A stretch of DNA of 64,000 nucleotides from Micromussa lordhowensis (GCA_964020085.1 OZ026604.1:4439467-4503466), one strand, 5' to 3'; counted from the stretch's first letter, positions 1 through 10,791 are shown. Notes: a model not told the origin generated them from the letters alone. Numbers and translations: made by a program.

Positions 1-750
1 AAAAATATCATTCTGGTTATTTTTCCTGGTTGTCAATGGACTTGCGCAAATGTGTGACTTGTGCCTTCGGGCAGGGCCGGGTTGTTCAAACTCTGATTAA
101 GCTAACCCAGGGTTAGGGAGAATTTTGATTCCAGTTTTGTAACTTTTTGGCGGCCCAAATGTGTAAAAAGCGCAATCAATCAAACGAAGGATATATACAT
201 CGGTAAAAATGCAGAAATTAGTCGTTCTCGCTTTGCGTATTACCGAGTTTCAATTTTACGTTGACACACTCATTCCGCAAACACATGATCAAGTGTTTTG
301 AACAGCTTCAAAAATAGCTTCAAAAATCCGCGATAACACCTACCTGCGAATTTTTCTATTGTTTCAAAAACCCAAGAAAACACGTGCATGCGAATTCTTC
401 TGCGGCTTCGAAAACCCGAGAAAACGCGTGCATTGAGAACAATTGATTGAGATCTTTATATTAAGATCACACGGAGATCTTTATATAAAGATTATGTGTG
501 ATCTTTATATAAAGATCATGGTAGTCGTTCTCATTTTTACCAGGTATAAAGGTTCATGCACGTGATCAATTTGACGTCTCTGATAGGCTCATGTGCTTAT
601 GAATTATTAATGAGTTTTTGAATAAGGCATGAAACCTGAATAGCACTTTCGGATATATCAAACATTTATCAAAAAAAAAAAATAAACTCACTATTTAGGA
701 TAGATTAACAATTTTTTCACAAGATTTGTAGTACAACTTCTTGCACAATA
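1..750. other. Non-coding leader upstream of the 321-aa gene
   Basis: No convincing gene is seen. Positions 300-440 hold two diverged copies of a segment with 'cgaattctt...cgaaaacccgagaaaac', followed by three short palindromes at 451-517 and an A-rich run at 671-683. The AT-rich stretch just before 751 could serve as promoter or 5' UTR of the following gene, but no clear TATA box decides this. Confidence 0.5.
451..517. repeat. Three phased copies of an 18-bp palindrome
   Basis: The self-complementary unit GATCTTTATATAAAGATC occurs at 451-468 (one mismatch), 476-493 (one mismatch) and 500-517 (perfect). Starts are 24-25 bp apart, a little over two helical turns. This is seen directly. It resembles an array of dimeric protein-binding sites, or a piece of a palindromic repeat family; function is inferred only. 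Confidence 0.7.
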
Positions 751-1716
751 ATGGAAGAAACCGTGTTCAAAAAACCAGAGGAGCCTTGTCCAAAAACTCC
801 TACCCCTTACGAGGAGGAAAACGAACGACCTGCCAAAGTGCGCAAAGTCTATGGTGAAAAACCTGAGAAAATGATGAACGTTTTAAGAAAAAAGCAGAGC
901 ACTTCTTTTCTTGGTAACATGGTGGCTTTGCACGACGCCCGATCTCCTCCAGATGTCTTTTGGTGGGAAGGTGACATTTTGGTACCAGCGTCGTATAACA
1001 ACTCCAAGTTTCTAATGGTAGAAGACACGTGCTTTCCTCCCCAATACACGTCAGAAGAAAAGCAAGGGCAACTTGTAAACTGGGGAAAATTTGCCGTTAG
1101 ATACAACCCGTATTTGAAGCTGGATAGTCTTGATGATCAAACTGTGGAGGTGGTACTCGTACGGCAAAGTATACATGTGGCCCCACAGGCAAGGCTAACG
1201 CTGGCTTTCATGAATACCAGATTTCCTCAAGTAATTGAGCTTCTGAAGAGAAGTTACAAGCCCTCTGAACATTTTGATGGCAAGACTTTAAAACTTTTAA
1301 CTCATCCATACAATAGAATAAGTGACAGGTATTCAAGAAACCCATACATGTTAAGTAGGGAATATGTCACTGGCATGATTAAGTATCTAATTGAAAATGG
1401 TTTAGTTATGATCGAGGGACAAGGATTTAGTACCGATCATTTTTATTCCGTTACTATCAAAGGTAGGAAAATGTTGAGTGAAGGTATCGGAAGGATAATT
1501 CAGTTCAATTGCTCCAAGAAAAGAGATCACTACACATTGTTCATTTCCAAATTTTTCACTGAAAGAGGGTGGAATGATATGTGTATAAACCCTAATTGTA
1601 AAAACAAAGTAATCCGTGACAATGAATACGCTTCCCTTCATGACCTTGGATTAGACCGTGAGAATGCCTTGAACAATGGCTTCTCCATTTGTGGAAAATG
1701 TGCTAGAGATAAATAG
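751..1716 (+). CDS. Unrecognised 321-aa protein with winged-helix-like core and C-terminal Cys pairs
   Basis: The frame opens at an ATG and runs 321 residues. I do not recognise the family. The N-terminal 40 residues are charged and Pro-rich. The middle (about 150-250) reads as a helical segment followed by a 'ITIKGRKML'-like strand, which could be a winged helix. The C-terminus has two Cys pairs (CINPNC at about 280-285 and CGKC near the end), as in a zinc ribbon. The stop codon TAG at 1714-1716 is made from the TA target duplication plus the first base of the IS4EU-like transposon, so the native C-terminus was probably longer; beyond 5465 one frame stays open for about 40 codons and another carries a CICC motif. 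It may be host, viral or transposon-derived. Confidence 0.5.
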   Translation: MEETVFKKPEEPCPKTPTPYEEENERPAKVRKVYGEKPEKMMNVLRKKQSTSFLGNMVALHDARSPPDVFWWEGDILVPASYNNSKFLMVEDTCFPPQYTSEEKQGQLVNWGKFAVRYNPYLKLDSLDDQTVEVVLVRQSIHVAPQARLTLAFMNTRFPQVIELLKRSYKPSEHFDGKTLKLLTHPYNRISDRYSRNPYMLSREYVTGMIKYLIENGLVMIEGQGFSTDHFYSVTIKGRKMLSEGIGRIIQFNCSKKRDHYTLFISKFFTERGWNDMCINPNCKNKVIRDNEYASLHDLGLDRENALNNGFSICGKCARDK

Positions 1717-1789
1717 CCCTTTTTACAGTTCCCAGCGCCATATTGGATTAGCAACCGCGCAAGCACGATAGCGAGGCTGCCGGTGACCC
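1716..1789 (+). repeat. Left terminal inverted repeat of the IS4EU-like element
   Basis: It pairs with 5390-5463. The outer bases GCCC and the inner boundary at GTGACCC are conserved in both arms. Confidence 0.9.
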
Positions 1790-1882
1790 GTGATCCGAGT
1801 CAAAGAGCAGTTTCAGAGAGCAGACGGGTTATTTACAACTTTCTCGAGGCTTTGTAGCAAAATTATTGCATTTCTTTTGGTA

Positions 1883-3687
1883 ATGGATAAAAATTCGGCC
1901 ACCAGAGGTTCTCCTAACACTATACCGAAAAGAAGAGGAAAGTACTGTGCGGCGTTTTTGGCTGTAATAACAGCTATTACGGTGTAGACGGCCATCGTAC
2001 AAGCTATCGTTTCTTCACCTTTCCTAAGAATGTTCAGCAAAGGAATCGTTGGTGCAATTTGATCAAAAGGCAACATGGAAAGGACGGATTTTTAGTAAAA
2101 AGCTCAACTGTTGTTTGCTCGGAACATTTTAATCAAGAGGACATGGTTAAAAAACTTTCTGGCCGTTGGGAATTAAAGAAAGGTAAGTTTTTGTTTACAT
2201 ACAGTAGTTAATTGTTCTTGAGTTCTTAGCAAGCACGCTGTCGCTATATGACTGGTGGCCTTCTTTGTAACCATAGTCATAAATCTAATTCGCCTAATGT
2301 GCTGTATAAATGACAGTATATTTTATTTTCAGAGTTAATAAAATCTGTCACTGTAAAGTATGAGTGAAAATAGCAGTATTAAGACAAATCAATTTTTTTT
2401 TACTCATGTAAGGTGCTGAACCATCTCAGTTTAGTTGGACTGGAGAAAAACTGAATAGGAAGCCCCCAGCAAAAAGGATCTTCCATGAACCAGTAGATGA
2501 ATTAGTACAAGAGTTGCTTGTTACTGAAACAACAGATGAATCAACTTCATCAAATTTATTGTTAAATACAGCTTTAGCATGTGATGATTTCAATGATACT
2601 TCATTTGAAACTCCTCAAACTGAAGCTGACCCAATCCTTGAGCTACAAGCCAAAATTGCTGCCTTGGAAACCAAACTAGCCAACTGCCAGCTAAAACTTA
2701 GGGAAGCAGAGGAAGAAAACACAATCCTTGTCGGACGGCAATTTTCGCTCGACAAGATCAAACATGATAATTCTGCCATCTTGTTTTACACTGGTTTCCC
2801 AAGCTATGAAGCATTAATCAGCTTCTTTAATTATATCAAACAAAAGATTCCCAAGATGCAATACTGGAAAGGGGAAAAGTCACTGAAGGAAAGCCAGCCT
2901 TATCAAACAGATGATAACAAAAACAAACCTGGGCCTTCAAGGAAACTGCCTGCACTGGAGGAGTTTTTGCTTGTTCTTATGAGACTGAAGGCTGGCCTGT
3001 TTGTTCAGGACCTTGCCGATAGATTTGGCATTAGCATTAGCTCTGTGTCTCGAATCTGCATAACATGGATTAATTTTCTTTATTATGAGCTCAAAGACTT
3101 ATTTCCATTCCCCTCGCAAGAGCTTGTGCGAAAGAATATGCCAAAGGAATTTGCTCAGTATCCAACAACAAGGATAATTTTAGACTGTACCGAGTTGTTT
3201 ATTCAGCGACCCTCAGCTATGTTGGCACAATCAGAAACATGGTCAGACTATAAACACCACAACACATGGAAATTGCTTGTCGGCGTCACTCCAAATGGTC
3301 AAGTGACTTACTTATCTCAACTCTGGGGTGGTCGTGTATCTGACAAGCAGATTACAAGAGAAAGTGGCGTGTTGGAATTGTTGGAAGCTGGTGATAATGT
3401 GATGGTGGACCGAGGTTTTGACATTGCTGGCATAGTGCCTGATGGCAGTCAATATGCCACCATTTTTGGCTGGACGGGAGCAAATGACAGCAGCAGAAAC
3501 AGAAGAAACAATGAGCATCGCTTCTGTTCGGATTCATGTTGAGCGGGCTATTGGAAGAATAAAAACGTACCATATCCTAGATGGAACCCTGCCAAATACT
3601 CTGAGCCCATATGCTACACAAATAGCAACTGTATGTGGATTATTGACAAACTTTTTGCCTCCTTTATTGCCACCAGCTGAACCTTAG
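1883..3687 (+). pseudogene. THAP-domain DDE transposase, two exons, frameshifted
   Basis: Exon 1 (ATG at 1883 to 2182) encodes a THAP zinc finger: KYC at the start, then RRW-type basic residues and the closing VCSEHF. A +2-type slip in a T run near 1957-1961 breaks its frame. A GTAAGT donor at 2183 and an AG acceptor at 2411-2412 give a phase-1 intron that joins cleanly. Exon 2 has a coiled coil (about 2630-2730), a helix-turn-helix region, then the DDE catalytic core of the DDE_4/Harbinger-like type: ILDCTELFIQRP (first D), MVDRGFDIA (second D) and RIHVERAIGRIK (E). The E lies in a different frame from the two D residues, with a frameshift near 3440-3460. It would cut and paste the surrounding element. 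Confidence 0.85.
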
Positions 3688-4406
3688 TAATGGTTTCTGT
3701 TAGAACTGGCCAAGAGCTTTATTGTCATCATTGATAAATTACTATCAATTATTATGGGGAAAGAATGACATTTTTGACTTGATTTTGTAATGAACATGAT
3801 ACAAAACTTCTTGGACAAAAATATCTACATAAATAAAATGGCCTCTCAGTTCCGTTTAAAATTTATTTTGCACAAGCCACTTATTAGTCTATTGTGCAGT
3901 TCCAGAAAATATCCATACTCCCCCCAGAAGGGATTGGAATTTCCTGGGGGGGTGGGGCATTCTGTAGGCCAAAACATTTTAAGTGATGTATGAAGCTTAT
4001 TTGGAATTTTCAGAGGGGTTGGGGGGGGGGGGGGAGGGTTAGAAATAATCCCTTTTGTGGGGAAAGTATGGATATTTTCTGGAATTACACATTGTTTGCG
4101 TTAAATGAGGTCTATTTGTTGTATTTGCTTAGAGTTTTGATGAGCATATGGGATAGTCTGAGCCCTTTATGATTGGCCAGTGTGATTACATTGATTTTGA
4201 AAACTGCATTAAATTTGACTTGTCATCCCGAGCCCTACAGGGACTGAAATATTAATAATTCTCCATGAATGCAGACAAGAACAAGTGGTAGAGTTTGTTC
4301 TGCATGTACAGTACATGTAACAGCAACATAAGGTCTCAAAAGGGTAACTCTTTCAGAATTTCAAATATGGGCTCAAGTATAATAAGCAAAGTCTGTAGTG
4401 TAAGTG
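3688..4406. other. Non-coding interior of the IS4EU-like element
   Basis: This is the gap between the two converging transposon genes. It has a run of 14 G at 4021-4034 in a G-rich patch and otherwise shows no coding signal on either strand. Confidence 0.5.
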
Positions 4407-5349
4407 TCACTGAGCTCTTTTAAATGTTAATTTCAGGCCTTTTGCTGTGCATGCATATTGACCATATGGTGCCCATCTACCATGAAGGTATAAAAGCTTG
4501 CCTCTCTGAACTCTCTTTGTAACCATTTCAGGGAAAAGAGCCCTTTTGAAAAAATATTCAAGCTTTGGAAGAAGCTCTTGGTTCCAATGGCTTCTTTCAA
4601 AGAAGGTGTTTTCTTTGAATAATGGCATTTCATCTCCAAAATAGACAACGAAAACAATCCCTTTTAAGGCTAGACTTGAACTAACAAATAGTTGGCCCTG
4701 CGTTTGAATGTAATAGTCATGTGTTCGTTTTAGCCTGATTGTACCATCGCTAAGTTTTTCCAAAAAAAGGACATCACAAGTAGGTGAGAACTCGACAACA
4801 ACTTTGTAGGGTGTTCTCTTCATTGAAGGCAGAACATTCGCTTTTACGTAAGTTTTGTCCTCGAAACGTTTGCTTTCTAGCTTTTTGACATTTCCTTCGA
4901 AAAAAACAAACTGGTACGATTTCAATTTTTTTGTAGTGAGTACCTTTAAGAACGATGTGTTGATATTTGCGCGTAGATACCACCAGATAGTCATAAAGTT
5001 GAATAAAGTTCATCTCCGGTAAATGCCGAAGATCGCTTGACCTTCCAAGAGCAGAAATGCGCCTCACAGTCGCTTCATATTAAAAACTGCTGTCGTTCTG
5101 TTCCTCTGCTGGAAGTGCTGGTTCGTTCTCCCCGTTGTTGGCCGATGGAATGACGTCTCGCATCAGCAACGCGAAGGCTTTTAAAACTAAATCTGCATTT
5201 GTTCCCCCGGCCGATTCTACGTGAGACTTTAAAATTTCGCGAAGATCTTTGGCTGTAAGCTTTTGTATACCATCTAGCGACGATATGTTTTTATCTCTGA
5301 ACTTCAGAACCATTCTGTGGTAAGAAAATAAAATGGAAAGTCGACTCAC
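4407..5349 (-). pseudogene. YqaJ-like recombinase/exonuclease gene with internal deletion
   Basis: The likely start is the ATG at about 5312. The N-terminal part carries a helical segment and the stretch VLPSMKRTPYKVVV, typical of the region before the SWIM-type zinc finger in ISL2EU second proteins. The C-terminal part has HDYYIQTQGQL and LPKLEYFFKRALFPE, typical of the end of YqaJ domains. The zinc finger and the acidic nuclease centre that should lie between are missing, so the catalytic core has been deleted. An in-frame TAA near 5080 and a frameshift near 4930-4960 also interrupt it. In intact relatives this is a lambda-exonuclease-type helper of transposition. Family call is moderate; the deletion is clear from the juxtaposed motifs. 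Confidence 0.6.
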
Positions 5350-5389
5350 ACGTAAAATATCACTGAATCGTCTGTTTGAAGCTTTCGCT

Positions 5390-5463
5390 GGGTCACCGGC
5401 AGCCTCGCAATCGTGTTTGCGCGGTTGCTAATCCAATATGGCGCCGGGAACTGTAAAAAGGGC
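5390..5463 (-). repeat. Right terminal inverted repeat of the IS4EU-like element
   Basis: It is the reverse complement of 1716-1789 with a handful of mismatches and is followed by TA at 5464-5465. Confidence 0.9.
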
Positions 5464-5465
5464 TA

Positions 5466-6360
5466 TTCTTCGAACAAAATCCCAATCAATGTATTTGCTG
5501 TGATTATGATGAAAAACAATTTGAAGAATCCTTGTAGGAGTACGAGTAATTCTATGGGTAAACAGGGTACAAGCAAAGCGTGACAAGGCTGTTGAGTTGT
5601 AAAGTATTGAAAAGCCCCCACGTATACTTTTGTTGTGTGTGACTGTAAAAGGAGTCTTATTATTAAGTCTTCATCGTATACTTTTGAGTGAAAAAAAAAT
5701 ATATTTGTATAACAAAAAGAAGTTTTTTGTGGCTTATGCGCGCTTGCGTAGCTGTAATGTTCCTATTCCTCTACTTCTCACTCTCATTCTTTCCTTTTCT
5801 GACCATCTCTCCTATTCAGTCCCCCAGCATATTGTGCGCTTGCGTAGCTCTAATGTTCCTATTTCTCTACTTTTCATTCATTCTCTCCTATTCCAACCAT
5901 CTTCTACCGTCGCCATCTTGAATTCATTAGCCATCCACTTTTGTCCCACTTTTTCCCCATACATTTCCTTTACCAAATGAAAAAATGGGAAATTGAGCCT
6001 ATAAGTACCCCCTTAACTACTAATAGCTTTAGTGATCCTACCTTCAAACGAAGTCATGCTTGGGTGGTTGATAAAATAAACCAGCTATAAGGACTGTTGT
6101 TTTGACCAATTCGCATATTTTTCTGGCTGTGTGGCGTTTTTTCTGAGATGAGAACAGCATTGTCCAATAATTCCCGTTAAAGTACACCACTTTCTTTTGA
6201 ATACCGTGCATCATGCTGTTTTGAAGGCAAATGGTGTATCGTGCACTATCATCGATGGTGTATCGTGCGCTATCATCGATCGTGTACCGTTCACCGTGCA
6301 TCGTGTCTTGAACAGGCTGCATCGTACATCATGCATCGCATACCATGCAGCTATAGCTAT
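5466..6360. other. Non-coding region with short diverged repeats
   Basis: No gene is seen. Two diverged copies of 'gcgcttgcgtagct.taatgttcctatt.ctctac' lie at about 5741-5775 and 5837-5872, and a 'gtgtatcgtgc.ctatcatcgat' duplication lies at 6234-6282. It resembles the 5' part of the tandem-repeat array that follows. Confidence 0.5.
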
Positions 6361-7080
6361 CCCTCGAACTGTGCCGGTGAGATGGAAAAAATTATTTTAA
6401 CTTTTATTCTTGTTGTTTCGTCAGAGTTTCAAAGACACGATTGTTCTAATTCTCGAATTGTTTACATTTGTAAATGTGATCAGAACTTTTTCTACGCAAC
6501 GCAACTTGCCGTGCGCTTTAATGTTGCTATTGCTATTCAAAATACAGCGCGCTTTGTTGTATAATTGATTAAGTGTACCCTCCTATCCCTCGAACTGTGC
6601 CAGTGAGATGGAAAAAATTCTTTTAACTTTTATTCTTGTTGTTTCGCCGGAGTTTCAAAGGCACGAATCGACTTTTTTGCTTATCGTTTTACGCTTGTAA
6701 ATGTGATCGGATCATTTTACGCAGCTCTTAACCAAATTGCAGTGTGCTTTAATTTTTTCCACAGCTATTCAAAATACCGCGCACTTTGTTGTCTCTATGG
6801 CTATTCAAAATACAGCGCACTTTGTTGTATAACTGATTAAGTGTACCCTCCTATCCCTCAAACTGTGCCGGTGAGATGGAAAAAATTCTTTTAACTTTTA
6901 TTCTTGTTGTTTCGTCAGAGTTTCAAAGGCACGAGTTTTCTAATTCTTGAATTGTTTACATTTGTAAATGTGATCAGAACTTTTTCTACGCAACGCAACT
7001 TGCCGTGCGCTTTAATGTTCCTACTGCTATTCAAAATACCGCGCGCTTTGTTCCATAAATGAATAGGTGTATCCCTTATC
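6361..7080 (+). repeat. Three tandem ~226-268 bp repeat units
   Basis: Units start with CCCTCGAACTGTGCC at 6361, 6587 and 6855 (last copy with CCCTCAAACTGTGCC). Each contains GAGATGGAAAAAATT, a pyrimidine-rich stretch with 'cttttattcttgttgtttcg', 'gtgatcagaac' or a variant, and ends near 'cgcgctttgtt...gtgtaccctcctat'. The middle unit carries an extra duplication of its last 40 bp. A diverged array of the same type sits at 55900-56390, again just before a related small gene, so the array is probably the promoter or terminal region of one element family. Confidence 0.8.
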
Positions 7081-7214
7081 CCAGGTCGGCAGTTTGTAAT
7101 CTTGAACATATTAAAAGACGTATTAACCATTCTTTTGAATCATATTGTAATGACAGGGTATAAAAAATAGTTGTCGAACGAAAGCCGTCAAACCGTTCTT
7201 CTACTTGCTTTATC

Positions 7215-7616
7215 ATGCCTAGCAGTACAGAAAAATCCAGGGAAAGAGTAAAGAGGTGGAAGAAAGAAAATCCAGAGAAGTACAAAGCACAGAAAAAAAG
7301 ATACAAGAAGAGAAACGCCGTTGCTAACTACGAGCAGTTAAAAACTTGGCGAAGAGAGAACCCCGATCTGTACAAGGCACAGAAACAACGGGAGAGACTG
7401 GCCAAATGAAAACAACTGACAGAGCAGGATGATTTGTCATTGGCCGGCTTTGAGTACACTGATGAAATGGAGATTATTATAAATCAGTTGATGACAACCG
7501 TGGACCAACATCAACCTTTAGAGATCATAAACTTTGACTGTGATGAGGCAATAGCTTCAGAACAGCAACAGCAAGATGCAGTGGCTGATTTTGACCTGTC
7601 TTTACTTGCTATGTAA
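7215..7616 (+). pseudogene. Small basic NPEKY-motif protein, one in-frame stop
   Basis: The frame opens at the ATG of ATGCCTAGC and would encode 133 residues, broken by a TGA at 7407-7409. The N-terminal half is very basic with two copies of a W.(R/K)ENP(E/D)(K/L)YKAQK motif, a pattern seen in some DNA-binding proteins. The C-terminal half is acidic and Gln-rich. It follows the tandem repeats and is followed 19 bp later by a histone-type stem-loop. Related genes lie at 56502 and probably 62946. I do not know the function; a DNA-binding accessory protein of a mobile element is an inference. Confidence 0.6.
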
Positions 7617-7634
7617 AGACAATGAAAACAAAAC

Positions 7635-7650
7635 GGCTCTTTTAAGAGCC
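7635..7650 (+). terminator. Histone-type 3' stem-loop
   Basis: The 16 bases GGCTCTTTTAAGAGCC form a perfect 6-bp stem with a TTTA loop and are followed by ACCAAA, exactly the metazoan replication-dependent histone mRNA 3'-end pattern. A purine-rich GAAAGCAATGA lies 13-23 bp downstream, where a U7 snRNA-binding element would be. It sits 19 bp after the stop of the small basic gene. This predicts a non-polyadenylated, cell-cycle-regulated transcript; that is inference. Confidence 0.75.
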
Positions 7651-9340
7651 ACCAAATATAATGAAAGCAATGATCAACTGTATTCTAAGCCCGAAACAAA
7701 TCTGGCATGCGGCTAGAGATTTCTTTTGCGACTGGCAGTCACATTAATACCAGTAAAGAAAAATGTGAATGAATATTAAGGTATCCGATCACAGTATTTG
7801 TGCGCTCTTGTTAATGCAATTCAGCGAGCGCACAAGGATTGCAAAAACCAAACTCGACTTCAATACAGCAATTATTTGATTTGCTCAATGCTTCCGCTAT
7901 CTGTACTAGGTTTTCTCATAACTGAACACAGTGTTTTGATGGTTTCATAGCCAACAATTCCGGTCTTGAGTCTGCAGTAGGCACGCTGTTTATCCACAAA
8001 ATGTCTGCAAACATGGCCGCCGATTTTATAAAGAAATATCTGGAAAGCGCATAAAACGTTGTATGTATTCGCAATCGGGATATTGATACCACGGATGAAA
8101 GCAATCTGTTAAAAATAAACAACAATAAAACGAGTGTGGCAAACCTTTCGTTTCACTATCTCTCGAAATCGAAGGCATATTCCATACAAACCTTATAATT
8201 TTGGTGACGAAAATGCGTGAATCCAAGTCTTTCCAGAGCTAGGTACTCCATTCGCCGGACCAGACATCTGTTGTGCAAATTTCTTGCAAAGCCATTGTTT
8301 GAAAGCTTATTTGCATACTACCTTCTTCGAAGCAGGTTATTTTCAGCGGTTTCGGCATGGGTCAAACGTTGCACATATAAACTACATATTCTTTAACTCG
8401 CATTGCTGTGATATGAGCCTGTTGGTACAAGAGCAGCGGTAAAAGCCACTTCATGTAAGTCGCGCCGAATTGTGACCATAATGGTTAGCAATGTTAGTCT
8501 TTTATGAGAAATGTATGTTAAGAAGGTGAAATGCAAGAACTCCACAATTCGCTGAGGTTTCTTGGTTATCGAAAGAACCAGTTAAGTCCAGCTCATACGT
8601 GCTAAGTTAAAGAATTGCGATTGAATGCGGAATAGCTTTCTTGGAAAATACACCTCTTTCTTGAGAACCACTAGCTAGAATTTAACGAAATTTGGTACGA
8701 AAATAATTTAGGAAATGAGTAATAGAGAAAATTCTAGATATTCCAATGAACATTCAGCAAGGGATAATTAAAGATATCTGTCACATTATTAAAGTAGTGT
8801 TAACTTGTGAGCATTGTGCAAATTATATCGACTAACGATCAGATTTTCTGCAAATAAACAAAACCGATTTAAAGGCCTGTTTATATTTAATCATGTAGCC
8901 ATAACAATGGCTAATACATCATCTTAACTGTCAGAAAACCAAAGGTCGTGCTGTTAACTTGCTACCATTTTCGGTGGCTAAAGGGTCTTAGAGAAAAAGG
9001 TAAATGAAACACTGGTATCAAAAACAGCTCAGCCACCTTAAAGTACTTATGGCCACGAAAATATAAATGAATTAAAGTACTTACAGGAAAGGAAATGTGA
9101 ATGCATTAAAGAACTTACAGAAAAGGAAATGTGAGCGCATTAAAGAACTTACAGCTGTGCTCCTCTAGCCCCCCTCTCAAGGAGAGCATTAAACCAATCT
9201 AAAGCAGGGGCACCCCTACCTATTCATACACAAAAACACAAAACGTATTGGTTGAAAAGATGTTTAATCGCTCATTTTTCATAATCTTGTGTAAAACTTA
9301 TAAAACCATAACATTCAGTTAACGAATAACGATGACAAAG
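7651..9340. other. Non-coding region
   Basis: I see no gene on either strand; short open frames have no recognisable motifs. The only structure is the 34-bp tandem repeat at 9038-9154. Confidence 0.5.
9038..9154 (+). repeat. 34-bp tandem repeat, about 3.5 copies
   Basis: Units start at 9038, 9072, 9106 and 9140 with TTAAAG(T/A)ACTTA. Units 2 and 3 also share GGAAATGTGA. Confidence 0.85.
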
Positions 9341-9487
9341 TTTTTTAAACTCTGATAGAACTAATCATGTAATGTCTCCCTTCCATTCCCTTAAATCTTC
9401 CTGATACATATGTGCTGCTTCTTCCTCTGAATGTCTCTTTGCTGAGGTATGAACAACTCGTTGGGTCGTGGGTATCCTTCTTGGACT

Positions 9488-10285
9488 CTACCCCCTTCCA
9501 GCCAAGCTTTTGGTTTTGCCTCGGGGTTCTTCGTCCACCCATTGGAAGAAATCGCACCAACGCTTAGGGCATTTTAGGTATAATCTCCCTGGATTCCTCT
9601 CTGACTGAGACTTGGACATGATCAAGGGACGATGGCAGTAACACTTCATGACAACATAGGTTCGGCCAGGTAGAAGTTGTGGAGTTGACATTTAGCAGAC
9701 TCTAAGTAATACTCTACATTGTCCACACCACAGCTGACAAAACAATTTTGGACAGGGCACTTGTAGTACTTCCAAAGGCCGTACTGAGTGTCAGTCTCTT
9801 TCTTTTGTAAAGTATTGTTCGGATGCATAGGACAAGAGTACAGGATCTCTGTGCTCCCTCGGGGCGATGGCGACGGATTCCTAAAAGGTACTGTAGAGGT
9901 TTGAGGAGTACTAGGCGGTAGGAGATGCCATTGCTGTGCGAGCTCGTCCAGAAAGACGTCAGGGTCAAAGATCTCTCCTTCCTCCAGGACTTGCATTTCC
10001 ACTATTTCCCCATTTTCTACAAACGGGGGGACGTCGTGAAATGTCTTTCCTTCGGGTTCTTGTTTGATCTTCTTGGTCTTTTGTTTCTTTTCTGATTTCT
10101 CTTTCTTGACCGCCCTCTATCTCTTTTTGGTGGAAATCCCCTCTGGACTTTGGTCGGGTAACATGTATCTGGTGGGTGATTCTGGTTGTACTTGCTCCAT
10201 TCTTCTTCAAACGCTCAGACCAAACACTTGTTTGCGAGTGACGAGAATGAACGGGAAACAGACTTATATCAGTGAAACAAACCAA
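9488..10285 (-). pseudogene. Polinton-associated zinc-finger protein with GRF domain (relic 1)
   Basis: Reading down from about 10260, a charged N-terminal region rich in Lys/Glu leads into GKTFHDVPPFVENG and an acidic linker, then a Cys-rich domain (YSCPMHP, KCPVQNCF), and finally a GRF-type zinc finger (KCYCHRPLI, LKCPKRWCDFFQW). The last domain lies in a different frame from the preceding one (shift near 9660-9690), and an in-frame TAG lies near 10125. GRF fingers bind DNA and occur in nucleases and topoisomerases; here it would be a viral DNA-binding accessory. It is transcribed away from the 95-aa gene and integrase across a shared promoter. Confidence 0.6.
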
Positions 10286-10470
10286 TCAGCATCAAGTGGT
10301 GTGATCTCTGACCTGACCAATCACATCACTTCGTGACCAAATAAGGAAAACAAGTATACACCAATCAGCATCGTTTCCTTGTCGACGTAAACATTACATA
10401 AACGTCTTTTAGTCCAATCAGTATTCTTCATTGTTGATCATGTGATTTGACATGTAGCCATAAATAGGGA
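10268..10470. promoter_or_regulatory. Divergent CCAAT/TATA promoter of Polinton relic 1
   Basis: Four CCAATCA boxes occur at about 10280, 10317, 10361 and 10410, three of them as ACCAATCA. A TATAAG motif reading leftward lies at about 10266-10272 and a CATAAATAG motif reading rightward at about 10457. They sit between a minus-strand and a plus-strand gene. A comparable region, with the CCAAT boxes inverted, lies at 44640-44890. Confidence 0.6.
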
Positions 10471-10503
10471 GATTGCTCAATAAAACCTTTCATTTTATTC
10501 ACC

Positions 10504-10791
10504 ATGTCTAGTTGCGAGTATTGGTCTAGTCGCGAGTATTGGTCAAGGTTATGCGAAAGATGCGAGCAAATCGTCAACAAATACGGAAAGGATATAGTCC
10601 TTCCTACAGATTCTGTTGATGACCCCCTGAAAGAATTCGAAGTCGTTGATGTGAGTAAAAATGTATTCCGTTTCGTGGTCTTTATCTTGTGGTTGAAAGG
10701 ACAACCAAATTCATTCGAGTGGTTTCTCACCATTCGTGAACGTTACCCAGACCTCTGGAGGCAATGTCTTTACAGACTGTTCGTGCTATGA
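10504..10791 (+). CDS. 95-aa Polinton relic protein of unknown function
   Basis: The ATG at 10504 follows the divergent promoter by about 45 bp. The protein is 95 residues with an N-terminal YW..R..YWSRLCERCEQIV repeat-like segment, an acidic centre and a hydrophobic helix FRFVVFILWLKG. Its stop TGA overlaps the ATG of the integrase gene (10788), a compact viral-style arrangement. I do not recognise the family. The N-terminal CEYWSSREYWSRL looks like a short internal duplication. Confidence 0.6.
   Translation: MSSCEYWSSREYWSRLCERCEQIVNKYGKDIVLPTDSVDDPLKEFEVVDVSKNVFRFVVFILWLKGQPNSFEWFLTIRERYPDLWRQCLYRLFVL

Larger units (their letters stand above)
1716..5463. mobile_element. IS4EU/ISL2EU-like DNA transposon with TA duplication
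   Basis: A 74-bp terminal inverted repeat at 1716-1789 matches the reverse complement of 5390-5463 with only a few mismatches (both ends begin GCCCTTTTTACAGTTCCC). TA flanks both sides (1714-1715 and 5464-5465), consistent with a 2-bp target duplication. Inside are a plus-strand THAP plus DDE transposase and a minus-strand YqaJ-type gene, the two-gene layout known for the ISL2EU/IS4EU group. Both genes are broken, so this copy is probably inactive. The element is 3748 bp. Confidence 0.88.

Noticed and set aside
4021..4034. Quadruplex or regulatory G-tract
   Set aside because: It is a single homopolymer run in decayed transposon interior, with no evidence of function; length may be a sequencing artefact.
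5630..5980. 116-aa plus-strand frame
   Set aside because: Phe/Ser/Leu-rich composition over pyrimidine-rich diverged repeats; no start context or motif.
9038..9154. Possible CRISPR array
   Set aside because: The 34-bp units are contiguous with no spacers, and the setting is an animal genome.
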